Source: Mesorhizobium jarvisii (GTDB lineage: Bacteria; Pseudomonadota; Alphaproteobacteria; Rhizobiales; Rhizobiaceae). From it: a stretch of 64,000 bases of DNA. This document shows positions 8,029 through 16,493 of this stretch, in pieces (the stretch's first letter is position 1; each line of letters opens with the position of its first letter). Location: the NCBI RefSeq assembly GCF_003601985.1, contig NZ_QZXA01000001.1, forward strand, positions 620,001 to 684,000, given 5' to 3'. The notes beneath the pieces are model-generated. The model was not told the DNA's origin, ran no database searches, and saw only the letters and a list, made by a program, of their open reading frames with translations. Both the position numbers and the translations under genes were made by a program.

Positions 8029-9015
8029 ATGCAATCACGGAAATTCGGCCGCACCGGCAGATCAGTCAGCGAGATCGGCTTTGGCGCCTGGGCGATCGGC
8101 GCCGCCTGGGGCGAGGTCAATGACGACGATGCGGTCGCCGCCTTGCACGCGGCACTCGACGCCGGCGTCACCTTCCTCGACACCGCCGATGTCTATGGCG
8201 ATGGCCGCTCGGAGAAGCTGATCGCCAGGGTGATGAAGGAGCGCGGCGGCGAGCGGCCGTTCATCGCCACCAAGGCCGGACGGCGGCTGCCGAAGCAGAC
8301 CGTCGAAGGCTACAGCCTGGAAAACCTGACCGGCTGGATCGACCGCAGCCTGAAATATTTGGAGACCGACACGCTCGACCTGGTGCAGTTGCACTGCCCG
8401 CCGACCGACCTCTATTACCACCCGGAAGTGTTCGAGCGCCTCGACCGGCTCGTCGAGCAAGGCAAGATTCGCAATTACGGCGTCAGCGTCGAGCGTGTCG
8501 AGGAGGCCCTGAAGGCGATCCAGTATCCCAGCGTCGTCAGCGTGCAGATCATCTTCAACGCCTTCCGCCAGCGCCCGGCGGAACTTTTCTTCGCCGAGGC
8601 GAAGAAGAACGATGTGGCTGTTATCGCCCGCGTGCCGCTGGCCAGCGGTCTGCTGTCGGGCAAGTTCAAGGCCGACAGCAAATTCGAGCCCACCGACCAT
8701 CGCCTGTTCAACCGCAACGGCGAAGCCTTCGATGTCGGCGAGACGTTTTCGGGCGTGCCCTATGAGGTTGGGCTCGCGGCGGTCGAGAAGATCCGGCCGC
8801 TGGTTTCGGGCGACGCGACGATGGCGAAATTCGCGCTGCGCTGGATCCTGATGTTCGACGCGGTGAGCGTGGTCATTCCCGGCGCCCGCAATCCGGCGCA
8901 GGCGCGTTCCAATGCCGAAGCGGCGGTGCTTGCGCCATTGTCCGATGATCTTATGGGCAAGGTGAAGGCCATATACGACCAGGACATCAGACCCTACGTG
9001 CACCAGCGCTGGTGA
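8029..9015 (+). CDS. Aldo/keto reductase
   Basis: 328-residue NADPH-dependent (beta/alpha)8-barrel reductase. The full catalytic tetrad is visible: Asp51 and Tyr56 in FLDTADVYGDG, Lys82 in IATKAG, and His122 in VQLHCPP. The C-terminal cofactor segment is present (VVIPGARNPAQARSNAEA). Start ATG 8029. It belongs to the YajO/YghZ-like bacterial branch acting on aldehydes and sugars, and the precise substrate is not evident. It is transcribed away from the liv operon with a shared intergenic region, so the FadR-type operator there might also influence it. Confidence 0.9.
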   Translation: MQSRKFGRTGRSVSEIGFGAWAIGAAWGEVNDDDAVAALHAALDAGVTFLDTADVYGDGRSEKLIARVMKERGGERPFIATKAGRRLPKQTVEGYSLENLTGWIDRSLKYLETDTLDLVQLHCPPTDLYYHPEVFERLDRLVEQGKIRNYGVSVERVEEALKAIQYPSVVSVQIIFNAFRQRPAELFFAEAKKNDVAVIARVPLASGLLSGKFKADSKFEPTDHRLFNRNGEAFDVGETFSGVPYEVGLAAVEKIRPLVSGDATMAKFALRWILMFDAVSVVIPGARNPAQARSNAEAAVLAPLSDDLMGKVKAIYDQDIRPYVHQRW

Positions 9016-9207
9016 TCGTCGACGCCATCGAGCCGGCCGCCCTTCCATCTGCCTCCGACGCCTCCCGTCACAATTCGCGAGAAGCCACCGCTACCTGATT
9101 TGACCGTCACGGCAGTCGGTCGGCGCGCCGGTGGGCGGCTCGGCGAAACCGATAGATGCCCGGAGTTATGACCGGAGCGGAATGGTCGGGCCGAGCGTAG
9201 CGCCTTG

Positions 9208-9232
9208 ACCGAACGCATCTATTGCGTTCGGT
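9208..9232 (-). other. Strong inverted repeat downstream of the minus-strand permease gene
   Basis: ACCGAACGCA and TGCGTTCGGT form a perfect 10-base-pair stem with a 5-base loop. It lies 54 bases past the permease stop (9286), in the 270-base gap that separates that operon from the convergent aldo/keto reductase. No U-run follows on either strand, so it is more likely an mRNA 3'-end-protecting stem than a classical terminator. The rest of 9016-9285 holds nothing I can call. Confidence 0.4.
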
Positions 9233-9285
9233 GCCGGTATGGCCTCGCGTGATTGCGAGATAGCGATGGCATTGAGCGCAGTTTG

Positions 9286-10287
9286 CTACTTTATTATGCC
9301 GATCTTCCTGCGATCGATGGTGACGAAGACGGCACAAACCAGAACGGTCCCCTTGACGATATTCTGGAGGTACGGATCGACGCCGGCCATATTCATTCCA
9401 TTCGACAGAAGCGTGATTATCAGAACGCCCAGCATGGTACCGACAACACTGCCGACACCTCCGGTCAACGGTGTTCCGCCGACCACCACCGCGGCTATGA
9501 CGTCCAGCTCCAGCCCCTCCCCGAGTTGAGCGGTGGCGGCCATGGCGCGCGCGCCTTGCAGCAGGCCGGCAATGCCGCACAGGGCCCCGAGAAGCACATA
9601 CATATAGATTTTCACGCGTGCGACCTGAATGCCCGTTAAAATGGCGACGCGTTCCCCACCGCCTATGGCGCGAACCTCGCGCCCGAACACAGTCCTGTTG
9701 ATAATGCCATACGCGACAACCATCAGCACCAGGCCAATGATCACGGAATGCGGAATGCCCAAAGTCCGGTTGGTATAGACATTCAGGAATTGCTCGTCCT
9801 CGATCGAGACAGGAGCACCGCGTGTGAAAAGCAGCACGATGCCGCGATAGACCACCATCGCGCCCATGGTTGCGATGAAGGACGGCACCTTGCCTTTGGC
9901 CAGGAGAACGCCATTGACCAGTCCGGCAGCAGCACCGACAGCAATGGCGGGAATGATCGCCGCGGCGCCGAGGCTGTCAGCTGTCAACGCGGTTGCCAAT
10001 GCCGCGAGCGCAACAATTGAACCGACCGAAAGATCGATTGAACCGGCCATGATGACGAAGGTCATGCCGAGCGCAGCAACTAGCAGCACCGTGCCCTGCT
10101 GAAGCACAATGAGAAAGTTGCTGAAGGTCAGGAAGCGTGGCGAGGCTATCGAGAAGGTCACAATGAGCAAGACAAGCATGGCAAGTGGAAAGCCGCGTTT
10201 GACGACTTCGAACCGGCTGGCATTGACGCCAGGTTCCCCGGTTGCGTTCGGTGTTTTGGTGGCGATCGAGGTCACGTTCGTTTCCAT
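9286..10287 (-). CDS. CUT2 (ribose-type) sugar ABC transporter permease
   Basis: 333-residue inner-membrane protein of the RbsC family, which forms the homodimeric channel of CUT2 importers. It has a long cytosolic N-terminus, about nine hydrophobic segments, and the family marker IMAGSIDLSVGSIVALAA in the first third. The C-terminal GGTPLTGGVGSVVGTMLG loop is also typical. It starts two bases after the ATPase stop, so translation is probably coupled. It is the last gene of the divergent operon left of deoR. With the ATPase and binding protein it makes a complete transporter. Confidence 0.92.
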   Translation of the reverse strand: METNVTSIATKTPNATGEPGVNASRFEVVKRGFPLAMLVLLIVTFSIASPRFLTFSNFLIVLQQGTVLLVAALGMTFVIMAGSIDLSVGSIVALAALATALTADSLGAAAIIPAIAVGAAAGLVNGVLLAKGKVPSFIATMGAMVVYRGIVLLFTRGAPVSIEDEQFLNVYTNRTLGIPHSVIIGLVLMVVAYGIINRTVFGREVRAIGGGERVAILTGIQVARVKIYMYVLLGALCGIAGLLQGARAMAATAQLGEGLELDVIAAVVVGGTPLTGGVGSVVGTMLGVLIITLLSNGMNMAGVDPYLQNIVKGTVLVCAVFVTIDRRKIGIIK

Positions 10288-10289
10288 GG

Positions 10290-11774
10290 TCAGGCCATAT
10301 GTCCAATGATGTCATGCTCGGTGGCATCGGCTGCCGTCTCGATGCGATGCGTAATTTGTCCTTGCCTGAGCACCAGCAAGCGGTCCGACATACCGATCAG
10401 TTCGGGCATGTCTTCCGATGACAGGATCACGGCGAGGCCCTGCGCCGCCTTCTGCCTTACGATGCGATAGATTTCCGTGCGGGCGCCGATATCGACCCCT
10501 CGCGTAGGATTGTTGAGCAGGAGCAGACGCGGCTGAACAGCCAGGCATTTGCCGATCACCACCTTTTGCAAATTGCCTCCCGAGAGTGACCGACAGGACG
10601 AATCGACGCTTTGTGTCTTGATGCCGATCTGGACAATGAGGTCACCCGCGATGGCAGTGGCAGCGGCGCGATCGAAGAACGGCCCATGATGCGGCGGGCG
10701 GGCCATCACCAGATTGTCGAGGATACTGAAGTCGGCGATCAGGCCTTCATTGTGACGGTCACCCGGCAGATAGGCCACGCCCTGTCCCCAGGCAGAAGTC
10801 GGGCTTGACGGCGCATATAAACTACCCGCAAGCGTCATCGAGCCACCACGCAAGGGCAAGTCGCCGCAAATGGCTGCGAACAGCGCTTCGGCGCCAGCGC
10901 CTTTCAACCCGGCAAGGCCGAGGATTTCGCCGGCACGCACATTCAGGCTGACGCCGCCGAGTTCGCGCCCGACGGCGACCTCGCAGGCTTCGAAGACAAC
11001 AGGCTTGCTTGGATCTCCCGGCGGCCGCGGCGGATAGATGCTTCTCGCGAGCTCGCGCCCCACCATGCGGCGATGAATTTCATTGGGCTCGATCTCGGTC
11101 GTCCGATATGTTCCGACATATTGCCCGTCTTTCAGGATCGTCAATTCATCCGCGACGGCAAGCACTTCGTCGAGATGATGAGAAACGAAGGCTACGGTCA
11201 TCCCCTGCCCCTTGAGTTCGCTGATGACGCGAAGGACAGCCTGAACCTCTCGATGATCGAGATAGGCGGTGGATTCGTCGAGAAGGAGGATTTTCGGATT
11301 TGTAGACAGCGCTCGGGCGATCTCGATGCATTTCAGCTCGCCGAGATTGAGGCGGCCTGTGTCGGCAGAGACCGGTATTTGCGCGCCGATCCGTTCCAGG
11401 ATCGCTCGCGCCGCGGCTTCCATACGCCTGCGATCGATAAAACCGAGAGGGCCGGCGAACTGCCGCAGGCGATCGATGAAGATGTTTTCGGCGACGGTCA
11501 GCGAACGGTTGATCGTGATTTCCTGGTATACAAGCGATACGCCAAGGGCGGCCGCACCGACAACGCTTGGTGGAGCGTAGCTTGCTTCATCCAACGTCAT
11601 GACGCCGCTGTCAGGCGGTTCTGCGCCGGCAAGCATACGCAAGGTCGTCGATTTGCCGGCTCCGTTTTCGCCGACGATGGCGTGAACCATGCCGGGCCGA
11701 AGCACCACGGATACGCCATCAACGGCACGTGTCTGGCCGTAGCTTTTGCGCAGGTCGCTCGCAGCAAGTGTCAT
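10290..11774 (-). CDS. CUT2 sugar ABC transporter ATP-binding protein (RbsA-like, two NBDs)
   Basis: 494-residue fused double ATPase energising sugar uptake. NBD1 has Walker A GENGAGKST, signature LNLGELKCIEIARAL and Walker B LLLDESTAYLD, with the usual DEPT changed to DEST. NBD2 shows the degenerate P-loop GLKGAGAEALF normal for the family, and signature LSGGNLQKVVIGKCL. Its Walker B reads LLLNNPTRGVD, so both the Mg-binding Asp and the catalytic Glu are Asn. NBD2 is probably non-hydrolytic. Start ATG 11774 (MTLAASDLRKSYG); the 64 upstream codons lie in the intercistronic region. The operon order is binding protein, ATPase, permease. Confidence 0.92.
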   Translation of the reverse strand: MTLAASDLRKSYGQTRAVDGVSVVLRPGMVHAIVGENGAGKSTTLRMLAGAEPPDSGVMTLDEASYAPPSVVGAAALGVSLVYQEITINRSLTVAENIFIDRLRQFAGPLGFIDRRRMEAAARAILERIGAQIPVSADTGRLNLGELKCIEIARALSTNPKILLLDESTAYLDHREVQAVLRVISELKGQGMTVAFVSHHLDEVLAVADELTILKDGQYVGTYRTTEIEPNEIHRRMVGRELARSIYPPRPPGDPSKPVVFEACEVAVGRELGGVSLNVRAGEILGLAGLKGAGAEALFAAICGDLPLRGGSMTLAGSLYAPSSPTSAWGQGVAYLPGDRHNEGLIADFSILDNLVMARPPHHGPFFDRAAATAIAGDLIVQIGIKTQSVDSSCRSLSGGNLQKVVIGKCLAVQPRLLLLNNPTRGVDIGARTEIYRIVRQKAAQGLAVILSSEDMPELIGMSDRLLVLRQGQITHRIETAADATEHDIIGHMA

Positions 11775-11803
11775 GAATCGACTACGCCCAAATGCCAGGC
11801 AGA

Positions 11804-11835
11804 GCCTGCCTGCAACCGTGGGATTGCAGGCAGGC
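11804..11835 (-). promoter_or_regulatory. Intercistronic hairpin between binding-protein and ATPase genes (system 1)
   Basis: GCCTGCCTGCAA and TTGCAGGCAGGC form a perfect 12-base-pair stem with an 8-base loop. There is no U-run on the minus strand, so it should act by stabilising the upstream mRNA segment and so raise the binding-protein level, rather than by termination. Confidence 0.6.
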
Positions 11836-11847
11836 CCAATCGGACGT

Positions 11848-12915
11848 TCAGTTGCTATACTGCATCTCGAAAACGGCCGGCTTGGCGTCCTTGTTGTAGA
11901 AGCGGGAGTGCTGCCGGAAATCATATGTCGGCACGCCGCCGGGGAAGTCCTTCTCGAACTGCGCAACGCGATCCTTGGTCAGCGGCAGCAGCTTCAGCTT
12001 GACATTGTCGGCGCCCGCGGGAACCGGAATACCCTTGATCTGATCGAAAAGGGCGACAAGGGCGAAGCCACCCTGAAGCCAATGACCGCCAATATCGAAA
12101 AGCAGGTCGCCGGACTTTACCGCATCGACATTCTCGGGGTTGAGATCCATTCCGACGACCATAACGTCCTTGCCGGGCGCTTTCCCATGGTTCTTGAGCG
12201 CAGCCATCACGCCGGTCGCGGTGCCGCCATTCGCGGCCCAGACGCCGGTGATGTCCGGGTTGCCCTGGAAGAGGGATTCAAATGCGGTCTGTGACGTATC
12301 ACGGACGAAATTGCCATCGACTTCGCCGGCGACGCGCACATCGGGCGCTTCCTTGAGAGCGTCTTCCAGCCCCTTGCGGCGATCAATGGCGACCGAGGTG
12401 CCGGCGGTGCCGTTCACCACGCCGATCACTTTCTTGCCATCAGGCCCCGGCTTGATCGCGGCGAACAGCGCCTTGGCCATTTGGTATCCGGCGTCCTCAT
12501 CGCTCGGCCCGATAAAGGCGATGTAATTGGGGAAACGCTCGGTTTGAGGCGAAAAATCCGGATAGCTGTCGGTGAGGATGACCGGTATCTCGGCTTCCTT
12601 GGCCAGGGTAAGCCCGCGAGCGGCAGTGGCCCAATAGGGCGTGAAAACAATGCCGTCGACCTTCTGGGCCACCAAGTCCTCAAGCGACTTGACCATCTGG
12701 TCAGGCTTGTTGTCGGCATTGAGGACGACGAGCTTCACACCAAGCTCATCCGCTCCCTTCTTCATGAAAGCGACATAGCTGTTCCAGAATTGCGCATCCA
12801 GGGTCGGCACGACAACGCCGACCGTGGGTTCATCGGCAGCGACAGCCGCCGTTGACAAGAAGGCCGCGGCAGCGGCGCCGACAAGGGCCGATTTAAGCTT
12901 CGACAAGAAAGACAT
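11848..12915 (-). CDS. CUT2 sugar ABC transporter substrate-binding protein
   Basis: 355-residue periplasmic receptor with the ribose-binding (type I) fold. The Sec signal peptide is MSFLSKLKSALVGAAAAAFL with cleavage near AVAA-DE. The mature N-terminus PTVGVVVPTLDAQFWNSY is the standard first strand and sugar-stacking aromatic loop. Later motifs DLVAQKVDGIVFTP and GVWAANGGTATGVMAAL are typical. Start ATG 12915 follows GGAGG; the upstream in-frame codons lie in the promoter. It heads an operon divergent from deoR. The ligand is not determinable, but a four- or five-carbon sugar acid or polyol would suit the neighbouring enzymes. Confidence 0.92.
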   Translation of the reverse strand: MSFLSKLKSALVGAAAAAFLSTAAVAADEPTVGVVVPTLDAQFWNSYVAFMKKGADELGVKLVVLNADNKPDQMVKSLEDLVAQKVDGIVFTPYWATAARGLTLAKEAEIPVILTDSYPDFSPQTERFPNYIAFIGPSDEDAGYQMAKALFAAIKPGPDGKKVIGVVNGTAGTSVAIDRRKGLEDALKEAPDVRVAGEVDGNFVRDTSQTAFESLFQGNPDITGVWAANGGTATGVMAALKNHGKAPGKDVMVVGMDLNPENVDAVKSGDLLFDIGGHWLQGGFALVALFDQIKGIPVPAGADNVKLKLLPLTKDRVAQFEKDFPGGVPTYDFRQHSRFYNKDAKPAVFEMQYSN

Positions 12916-12982
12916 GGTTCCTCCAACCCGGTTCGCAACAGAGCCCAAACGCTCTGAATCGCTGACATAATTCCCATTTTTT

Positions 12983-13068
12983 TGACAAGAACTGCGCACT
13001 TGTCAGCGCCAATTGACGATGATTGACGATCATCGCTTATCACATATGGTCAAAATCAGTCAAAATAA
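12983..13068. promoter_or_regulatory. Cluster of TTGAC/GTCAA repeats in the deoR-binding-protein divergent promoter
   Basis: The divergent region carries three repeat arrangements. TGACAAG...CTTGTCA is a perfect 7-base inverted repeat (12983-13005). ATTGACGATG-ATTGACGATC is a tandem 10-base repeat (13012-13031). GTCAAAATCA-GTCAAAATAA is another tandem 10-base repeat (13049-13068). The last two are the same TTGAC/GTCAA half-site in opposite orientation, each repeated at one helical turn. The GTCAAA-N4-GTCAAA pattern recurs at 15240. This is probably the operator of the adjacent DeoR protein. Confidence 0.5.
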
Positions 13069-13210
13069 TTCTAATAAGGCCAAAAGCGATAGGAATTCGC
13101 TCATCGCCATGACAAACCAGTGGGCTCGCCGAATGAATTCGTGATATTCGCGATGCTGGGCTCGCCATGATTCCGGCGAGCGCGTTGCTTCACTGTGCGG
13201 AGATACGGAC

Positions 13211-14110
13211 GTGGCAAGGAATGTTCGAAAATCAACGGTGGAAGATACCGGGCCCTCGGCGTCCGCCGGGTCATGGGAAGACGATGGCGGGCGTGGACGG
13301 GTCGATCTGATACCGGCCAAGCGCCATGCTTTCATTCTCGAATGCCTTAAACGGGAAGGAACCGTCGGCGTTCAGGAACTCATCGATCTCATCGGCGCGT
13401 CACCCTCGACCATACGGCGCGACCTCGAGACGCTTGAACGGCAGGGGGCATTGGAGCGAACGCATGGCGGAGCGATGCTTCAACGCACGGAACTCGCCAC
13501 CTTCGAGCCAGATCTCGCCACTGCCGCACACTTCGCCAGGGCTGAGAAGGAGGCCATAGGCGCGGCCATGATGTCGGAACTTCGCCCCGGGCAAAGTGTC
13601 ATTTTCGACGCAAGCACGACTGTCCTGGAAGTCGCCCGCGCCATCGCCGCCGCGCCCATCGCGCTTACGGCCGTCACCAACAGTCTCGCGATCGCGCAGA
13701 TACTCGCAACCGTGCCGGGCGTACGCCTCGTCATGCTTGGAGGCACCTGCAAGCCGGGTTCTCTAACTCTGGTTGGCCAGCCTGGCGAGAATTTCCTGCG
13801 CACCATCCACGCCGATGTGGCAATTCTGGGCACTCATGCCATCACCGGGGACATGCTCACGGAGACCTCGCTTGAGGTCGCGGCGATGAAGCAGGCGATG
13901 ATCGCCGCGGCGCGCCGGGTGGTCGTGCTTGCCGACAATTCCAAATTCACCACTCCCAATTTCTGCACCATCTGCCGCTTGGCCGACATCCACCAGATCA
14001 TTACCGATGACGGCATCGATCAGGCCAACCTCACCAATCTTCGGACGCTCGATGTGAACGTCCGCGTCGTGCGCGTCAGCCGTTCGGGTTCTTCAGTTGA
14101 GCGTTCTTGA
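13211..14110 (+). CDS. DeoR-family transcriptional regulator
   Basis: 299-residue repressor-type regulator. Its DeoR helix-turn-helix reads VGVQELIDLIGASPSTIRRD, followed by LERQGALERTHGGA, the family signature wing. The rest is the sugar-phosphate-binding DeoR C-terminal domain (FDASTTVLEVARAI, VLGT-like ILGTHAITGDMLTE, LADNSKF). The GTG start gives a 32-residue Gly/Asp/Ser-rich N-terminal extension before RVDLIPAKRHAFIL. A later start is possible (GTG 13238). DeoR proteins usually respond to phosphorylated sugars, which suits the adjacent kinase. Its 3' end overlaps the kinase start, and repeats at 13012-13068 and 15240 are candidate operators. Confidence 0.9.
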   Translation: MARNVRKSTVEDTGPSASAGSWEDDGGRGRVDLIPAKRHAFILECLKREGTVGVQELIDLIGASPSTIRRDLETLERQGALERTHGGAMLQRTELATFEPDLATAAHFARAEKEAIGAAMMSELRPGQSVIFDASTTVLEVARAIAAAPIALTAVTNSLAIAQILATVPGVRLVMLGGTCKPGSLTLVGQPGENFLRTIHADVAILGTHAITGDMLTETSLEVAAMKQAMIAAARRVVVLADNSKFTTPNFCTICRLADIHQIITDDGIDQANLTNLRTLDVNVRVVRVSRSGSSVERS

Positions 14111-15191
14111 GACTGTGGATATCCGGATCATCGCGGACGACCTGACCGGCGCCCTGGACAGCGCGGTTTGCTTCGCCTCGCCAGGCCACGGTGTCGGCGT
14201 GAGCTGGCGACTGGATCGTGCGCTCTCGGGCCGTTTGGCTGTCGATATCGCCACACGTGAGGGTGCCGAGACAACGGCCGTCGCGAGACATTCGAGGTTC
14301 GCGTCGTGGCTTGCCGCCGGACAGCTGAGCTTCAAGAAGATCGACAGCCTTTTGCGCGGTCACGTCATCGCCGAAATAGAAGCCTGCATCGTCGAGGGCG
14401 GGTACCAGCGCGTTGTTCTGGCACCCGCGTTCCCCTTTCAGGGTCGCGTTACACGTCTTGGGCGTCAATGGCGGCTCGACCGGCCCGAAATGGTAGGTCC
14501 CGACATCGTCGCCGGCCTGGGTCAGCGCTTTTCGTCTGGCCGGTCGGTACCGGGCGCGCGGCCAGCTCATTTCATCACACTCTACGACGCCGAAACGGAC
14601 AAGGACCTGGACGAAATCGTTGCAACGGCGAGCGCGCCGCGGACACTCTGGGTTGGTACGGGCGGCCTGGCTGCCGCGCTGGCACGGCACGTGGGCACGC
14701 CACACATGCCTGTTCCGGCATTACCCGTCCCGTTCCTGGGCCTTGTCGGCACAAATCACGAAGTCACGATGGCGCAGGTGGCCTGCTTTTCCGCCAGCCA
14801 TGCGGACGCGCATATCGTCGTGGAACGCGACATCGACAAAGCGAAAAGGGATTTGGCCAAACGCATAAAGAGAGGCGCGCCATCGGTTGTCACCGTCGCC
14901 GCATCGGGTGATCGCCAAATGGTGGCGGATCATATCAGCAAGGTGTTTGCCTCGCTTCTCGACGGCTTGCCAATGCCTGGAACGCTGCTCGTCACCGGCG
15001 GTGAAACATTGCGATCGGTGTGCTCCAGCCTGGGCGTCGTCGAACTCACGGTCGAGAGCGAGATCGAGCCGGGGCTTCCGATCTCCAGAATAGAAGCCGG
15101 CGTTTTCAAGGGGCTGGCCACAATCTCAAAATCTGGCGCATTCGGCGACAGCGCCCTCTTCTGCAGGCTCGCGACTCCAGCCCATCGCTGA
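14097..15191 (+). CDS. dtnK: Four-carbon acid sugar kinase (DUF1537), probable D-threonate kinase
   Basis: 364-residue ATP-dependent kinase of the DUF1537 family, which phosphorylates D-threonate, D-erythronate or 3-oxotetronates at C4. The N-terminal substrate domain begins IRIIADDLTGALDSA and has FKKIDSLLRGH. The C-terminal nucleotide domain has VTGGETLRSVCSSLG and ISKSGAFGDSALF. Its position next to a PdxA2-type dehydrogenase is the known arrangement for D-threonate kinase, with dihydroxyacetone phosphate as end product. The start is either TTG 14097, overlapping deoR by 14 bases, or GTG 14115, just past the deoR stop. At 364 residues it is shorter than most family members (about 420). Confidence 0.85.
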   Translation: MSVLETVDIRIIADDLTGALDSAVCFASPGHGVGVSWRLDRALSGRLAVDIATREGAETTAVARHSRFASWLAAGQLSFKKIDSLLRGHVIAEIEACIVEGGYQRVVLAPAFPFQGRVTRLGRQWRLDRPEMVGPDIVAGLGQRFSSGRSVPGARPAHFITLYDAETDKDLDEIVATASAPRTLWVGTGGLAAALARHVGTPHMPVPALPVPFLGLVGTNHEVTMAQVACFSASHADAHIVVERDIDKAKRDLAKRIKRGAPSVVTVAASGDRQMVADHISKVFASLLDGLPMPGTLLVTGGETLRSVCSSLGVVELTVESEIEPGLPISRIEAGVFKGLATISKSGAFGDSALFCRLATPAHR

Positions 15192-15239
15192 TCAAGACCG
15201 TCGCCGATCAAAGGCATAGGGGGCAGATCATTCGCGCCG

Positions 15240-15255
15240 GTCAAATGACGTCAAA
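15240..15255. promoter_or_regulatory. Second GTCAAA-N4-GTCAAA element, before pdxA2
   Basis: GGTCAAATGACGTCAAACTA repeats GTCAAA at a 10-base spacing exactly as at 13049-13064 in the deoR promoter. It lies in the 229-base gap between the kinase and pdxA2, where an additional promoter is plausible. It is a candidate DeoR operator; nothing else is recognised in this gap. Confidence 0.4.
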
Positions 15256-15420
15256 CTACGGTTCAGCAGCCCGGGGATATGGGATCGCCCCTCGGAGCGG
15301 TTGAAAAACATGCGAATTTCCACCGCGCGGTTGATTACGAATGACCGCAAAAGAAAACTATTGCGCATTGATGGTTATAAGGATTAGAAGATGATCACAA
15401 TTGACCGATTAGAGGCGTTC

Positions 15421-16452
15421 ATGTCTGGTCCACGACTCGGCATCACAATGGGTGATCCTGCGGGCATCGGCCCCGAGATCATCGCAAAGGCATGCGCACG
15501 GCTGAAACCGCGCCTTGCCGACGGATCGTTGTCCCTTCTCATAATCGGCAGCGTCACCGCGATGCGTGCGATGGAGTCGATTTCCGGGCGCATCGAGGAG
15601 GAACAGCCGTCGGCTTCGGCCACCGGGGTTTTTCCGCCGGTAGCCATTCTCGAAGCCGGCCCCGAACGGACACCTATCGAGACAGGCGTCTTGTCGGCGG
15701 AAGGCGGGCGCCTCGCCTATCTGGCGATCGAAAAGGCCGTTCGCCTGGCGCAGGCCGGTTCAATTGCTGGTATCGTTACGGCTCCCCTCAACAAGGAAGC
15801 GCTCAATTTGGCCGGCTATCATTATGCCGGCCACACCGACATGCTGGCAGAACTGACAGGCGCCCGCGATTCCGTGATGATGCTTGCCCATGGCGATTTT
15901 CGGGTCAGCCATGTCTCGACCCATGTAGCGCTTGCCCAGGTTCCGTCGAAACTGACCGAACCTCGGTTGCGGCGGGTAATCCAGTTGACGGTCGAGGCAT
16001 TGCGCGGCCTCGGCATTGCCCATCCCCGCATTGCGATCGCCGCGCTGAACCCGCACGCCGGCGAAGGCGGCATTTTCGGTCGTGAGGATATCGACATCAC
16101 GACCCCGGTCGTCGCCTCCTACAAATCCACCGATTTTACGGTATTCGGACCCGTTCCCGGCGATACGGTTTTCGTCAAGCTGCGTGCCCGCCAGTATGAC
16201 GCCGTGGTCGCGATGTATCACGATCAGGGCCATGTGCCGGTGAAGCTGCTCGGCTTCAACGTCGATCCCGCGACCGGTGAGTGGAAAGCGCTCTCCGGCG
16301 TCAATGTCACGCTCGGCCTTCCGATCATCCGCACCTCCGTCGACCACGGCACGGCCTTCGATATCGCCGGCAGGGGCATCGCCAATGAGGACAGTCTGGT
16401 CGAAGCGATCGAGTTCGCGGTCCAGATGGCTGCGGCGAAATCCACCCCTTAG
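15421..16452 (+). CDS. pdxA2: PdxA2-type 4-phospho-D-threonate 3-dehydrogenase
   Basis: 343-residue metal- and NAD-dependent decarboxylating dehydrogenase of the PdxA family. The PdxA2 branch converts D-threonate 4-phosphate to dihydroxyacetone phosphate and CO2. It begins SGPRLGITMGDPAGIGPEI and has the metal-binding and active-site segments YAGHTDMLAELTG, LNPHAGEGGIFGRED and MYHDQGHVPVKLLG, plus DHGTAFDIAGRG. Assignment to PdxA2 rather than vitamin B6 synthesis rests on the adjacent DUF1537 kinase. I prefer ATG 15421 (AGAGG at 15411) because homologues start here. ATG 15391 adds ten residues and also has a plausible AAGGA. Confidence 0.9.
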   Translation: MSGPRLGITMGDPAGIGPEIIAKACARLKPRLADGSLSLLIIGSVTAMRAMESISGRIEEEQPSASATGVFPPVAILEAGPERTPIETGVLSAEGGRLAYLAIEKAVRLAQAGSIAGIVTAPLNKEALNLAGYHYAGHTDMLAELTGARDSVMMLAHGDFRVSHVSTHVALAQVPSKLTEPRLRRVIQLTVEALRGLGIAHPRIAIAALNPHAGEGGIFGREDIDITTPVVASYKSTDFTVFGPVPGDTVFVKLRARQYDAVVAMYHDQGHVPVKLLGFNVDPATGEWKALSGVNVTLGLPIIRTSVDHGTAFDIAGRGIANEDSLVEAIEFAVQMAAAKSTP

Positions 16453-16493
16453 GCGCCGGCACGCCTGCAACGCACGCAGAAGCGGATTGAACC

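Noticed and set aside
15371..15382. ATGGTTATAAGG, resembling half of the UTRA-regulator operator
   Set aside because: Only one half-site and the TATA centre match (AAGG instead of AACC). It is not a palindrome and lies in a DeoR-controlled region.
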